A DNA stretch of 35,112 bases from Parasitella parasitica. Lineage: Eukaryota; Mucoromycota; Mucoromycetes; Mucorales; Mucoraceae. The notes beneath the pieces were generated by a model that had not been told where the DNA came from, made no database searches, and worked only from the letters and a program-made list of their open reading frames with translations. Of this stretch, positions 33,328 to 35,112 are shown piece after piece. The position numbers were made by a program, and so were the translations under genes. The stretch spans positions 234,954 to 270,065 of the forward strand of contig MU619249.1 in NCBI GenBank assembly GCA_025201805.1, in the 5' to 3' direction. Positions within the stretch are counted from its first letter, which is position 1, and the number at the start of each line of letters is the position of its first letter.

Positions 33328-33539
33328 TTAATGCCTGTCAGAGAAGCTATCAAGTCTTTCACACAATTTTTTTTCGGGGTGGCAGTCGCCGATTTCACTG
33401 CAACATCGTCTTTCGTCGCATGCTTGGCCATAATCAGCACATGGATCCGGAATTCTGTACAGACCCGCACTTACAGAAAGTAAATGATAAACAACACCAA
33501 GAAGAGAGAAAGGATACTGATTGAGCTAAACGTCGTCAT
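33328..33539 (-). pseudogene. small secreted cystine-knot-type peptide gene, frameshifted copy
   Basis: The ATG at 33539 opens a signal-peptide-like hydrophobic stretch (MTTFSS, then about 16 apolar residues) but hits TAA after 22 codons. One frame over, from about 33486, the sequence continues open and codes six cysteines in the order C-x6-C-x4-CC-x5-C-x6-C (33441-33361), ending TAA at 33330-33328. Aligned with the intact paralogue at 34921-35100, a single base is missing in the window 33486-33500. It is therefore a frameshifted copy, a sequencing error, or a gene with a very short (41-nt) weak-donor intron. The pattern is that of inhibitor cystine knot (knottin) peptides. Biological target unknown. 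The leader before the ATG (AAATCATAAA) is shared with the paralogue. Confidence 0.6.
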
Positions 33540-34920
33540 TTTATGATTTAAGGGAAGTAATGAATATATACAATTGGAAAACAGAGAAAGAAGTTATGGA
33601 CAAGGCCCTCTTTTTTATACCATTTCATTTCCCTGAATAATGCGCACTCTTCCCTTTTATAAAAAAAACAACTAGCAGAATAGGGTCGTCGTTGTCTATT
33701 ACACGTTCTCAATCAGGTAATATGATTCATCATTGTTCGATGATGCAGTGATTGTTGTTTCATTGAATTGTAAATGTGGCAAACAGGTGTATAGAAGGTA
33801 AAGAGACAAAGAGTAGACCTGGGTCTTAAACTGGCCTCTTTCTTTGCAGCCCTGACTGAAGAATATAATCTGCAGATAATAACAAGGAAACACTCAAACG
33901 CTATTTTGTTTATTCTACACAAAAAACCAGATTGCCATTGCTTTTTTTGGTCAAATGCTGTGTCAAACTTTAGAATTTGTATTTCAAATTTTTATTAAGC
34001 AGTAGAAATTTTTATTGAGCAATAGATATTTTTTTTTTTAACAATAATGGTTAAACAAAATGTGTAAGCTGGGTAAGCAAATGGGTAAGCTGGGAAAGTG
34101 ATGGTGTTTTTTTATTTCCCAAAAATTCTATTTTCAAACGCAATTCACTGTATCGTAGATATATCCTTATTAACCAAGGAAACGACAATTGATTGTTGTT
34201 GACCATGCTGTGTACTCAATCTCTATATGCGCTTTCCTTAAATAAATTACAAGCACACATACATTTTGGCAATAAAATAGGTTTAATCTTTACAATTTCC
34301 AGAGAAGAGGAGAGGAGCCTTACAGGTCCATTCTTGGAGCTTGTTCATACGATTTGCATATGCAATAAATATCGTCACAACAAGGCATAGGCGTTTTTCG
34401 GTCGCAAGAGCCGCCTATTGAGCTACAATATGGCTTCATAGAGAGTAGTTAGGCAGTCAAATAGTAATGGTTGAACCAAAGGCATTCATTATATGATTGT
34501 TGTGCGTAAATAGGATGAGGAAACATGCTGTGCTTATATTCTTTGTTGTTTGACGATTGCATGGAAACGTTTGTACGATGACGAACTTTGATTGTCATAT
34601 AGACTATGCTTTTCTTTATTAATTAATTAATACCTAAAATTTCCTATGTTAACATCATTATAATAACTAAGGTTGACTGAGTTGAATGCTTTTATTTATT
34701 GATTTTTGGGTAAAGGGAAAGAGAAATCCCGCAGATCTAGGAAGAAAAGTTCCATTGTCATTGCTTAGATGGCTTTTCTGCTTCAATATTATATGATTTA
34801 CAACAATGGATTTCCGAACGAATTATCGGTGGAAAAATAATAATGTATACGACGTACGCAAAATAGATATTTCTAATGCTCTGACGAAAAGTTGATGTAT
34901 TTCGATGAAAATCGTTGATT
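33540..34920. other. spacer between the two cysteine-rich peptide genes
   Basis: Upstream region of the first peptide copy and 3' flank of the second. It has TATA-like boxes read on the minus strand at about 33611-33619 and 33654-33661, a two-unit 20-bp tandem repeat (33986-34025) and a repeated GTAAGCTGGG (34063-34072, 34085-34094). Short ORFs (33699-33922 minus; 34193-34390 plus) show no conserved features. No third cysteine-rich copy was found. Confidence 0.45.
33986..34025. repeat. 20-bp tandem duplication
   Basis: Two adjacent 20-bp units, AAATTTTTATTAAGCAGTAG and AAATTTTTATTGAGCAATAG, differing at two positions. A recent local duplication; no function suggested. Confidence 0.85.
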
Positions 34921-35100
34921 CTACCATAATCGTTTAAACCCTTGGCATGTCTTTTCTACTTGATCGCATTGAAGTTGGCGGCAACAACCCGTATCCCACG
35001 AATTGTCACATTCGGAGCCTTCTGGGATACACCCCTTGACAATAAGTAAATGGCTTGTCAGCACCAAAAGAGCAGCAGTTAACAAACTAAACGTCTTCAT
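34921..35100 (-). CDS. small secreted cystine-knot (knottin-like) peptide
   Basis: Intact single-exon gene of 59 aa, too short for most ORF cut-offs. A signal peptide (MKTFSLLTAALLVLTSHLLI, then VKG) is followed at once by six cysteines at residues 24, 31, 39, 40, 45 and 52: C-x6-C-x7-CC-x4-C-x6-C. This fits the inhibitor-cystine-knot consensus (C1-C4, C2-C5, C3-C6 pairing expected). A short basic-aromatic tail (GFKRLW) ends it. Knottins occur as protease inhibitors, antimicrobial peptides, effectors and toxins; the sequence does not say which. The paralogue at 33328-33539 shares the start context and signal region but carries a frameshift. Only 12 bp of upstream sequence lie in the window. 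Confidence 0.75.
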   Translation of the reverse strand: MKTFSLLTAALLVLTSHLLIVKGCIPEGSECDNSWDTGCCRQLQCDQVEKTCQGFKRLW

Positions 35101-35112
35101 TTTATGGTTTCC

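Noticed and set aside
33163-33483. 106-codon plus-strand ORF over the first knottin copy
   Set aside because: It is the antisense of the peptide gene; the cysteine pattern and paralogy support the minus strand instead.

Overview
The window looks like nuclear DNA of an early-diverging filamentous fungus, most likely Mucoromycota (Mucorales-like). The reasons are: AT-rich spacers, compact genes broken by many short introns (about 40-80 nt, mostly GTAAGT/GTATGT...YAG), a GPI-type chitin deacetylase, an Ssd1 homologue, and a GLTSCR1-domain protein and a DNAJC9 homologue that budding yeast lacks. The organism call is inference. Intron boundaries were set by eye from splice consensus, frame continuity and family alignment; every model reported as intact keeps its frame across all junctions.

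Layout. 1-2315: AT-rich, no gene seen, one possible degenerate solo LTR. 2316-4242 (+): Vps9-type Rab5 exchange factor. 5043-6349 (+): short Osh/Kes1-type oxysterol-binding protein. 6735-8385 (+): hexokinase-fold protein that has lost the catalytic aspartate. 8622-9844 (-): PhnP-like metallo-beta-lactamase-fold hydrolase. 9845-12163: gene-poor, with a stop-interrupted small ORF and a decayed Tc1/mariner-like relic. 12164-13803 (-): Q-rich GLTSCR1 (BICRA-like) chromatin protein. 14383-15313 (+): Lcl3-type membrane-anchored nuclease. 15370-16238 (-): DNAJC9-type J protein. 17055-18128 (-): Gid4/Vid24. 18402-19130 (+): CENP-S/MHF1 in seven small exons. 19173-19712 (-): unrecognised Q-rich protein. 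20010-21454 (-): chitin deacetylase. 21655-21664: assembly gap. 23321-23675 (+): Pmp3-family proteolipid. 23976-24710 (-): Pho80-type cyclin. 25098-26761 (+): tRNA adenosine deaminase Tad1/ADAT1. 27582-31344 (+): Ssd1-type RNase II-like RNA-binding protein. 31644-33098 (-): ARFGAP1/Gcs1. 33328-33539 and 34921-35100 (-): two small secreted cystine-knot-type peptides, the first with a frameshift.

Most genes are housekeeping and are not an obvious functional cluster. Loose themes are membrane traffic (Vps9, Osh, ArfGAP), chromatin (GLTSCR1, DNAJC9, CENP-S), cell wall and stress (chitin deacetylase, Ssd1, Pmp3) and carbon sensing (hexokinase-like protein, Gid4). The most novel items are the knottin-like peptide pair at the right edge and the hexokinase-like protein, which keeps its sugar pocket but lacks the catalytic base.
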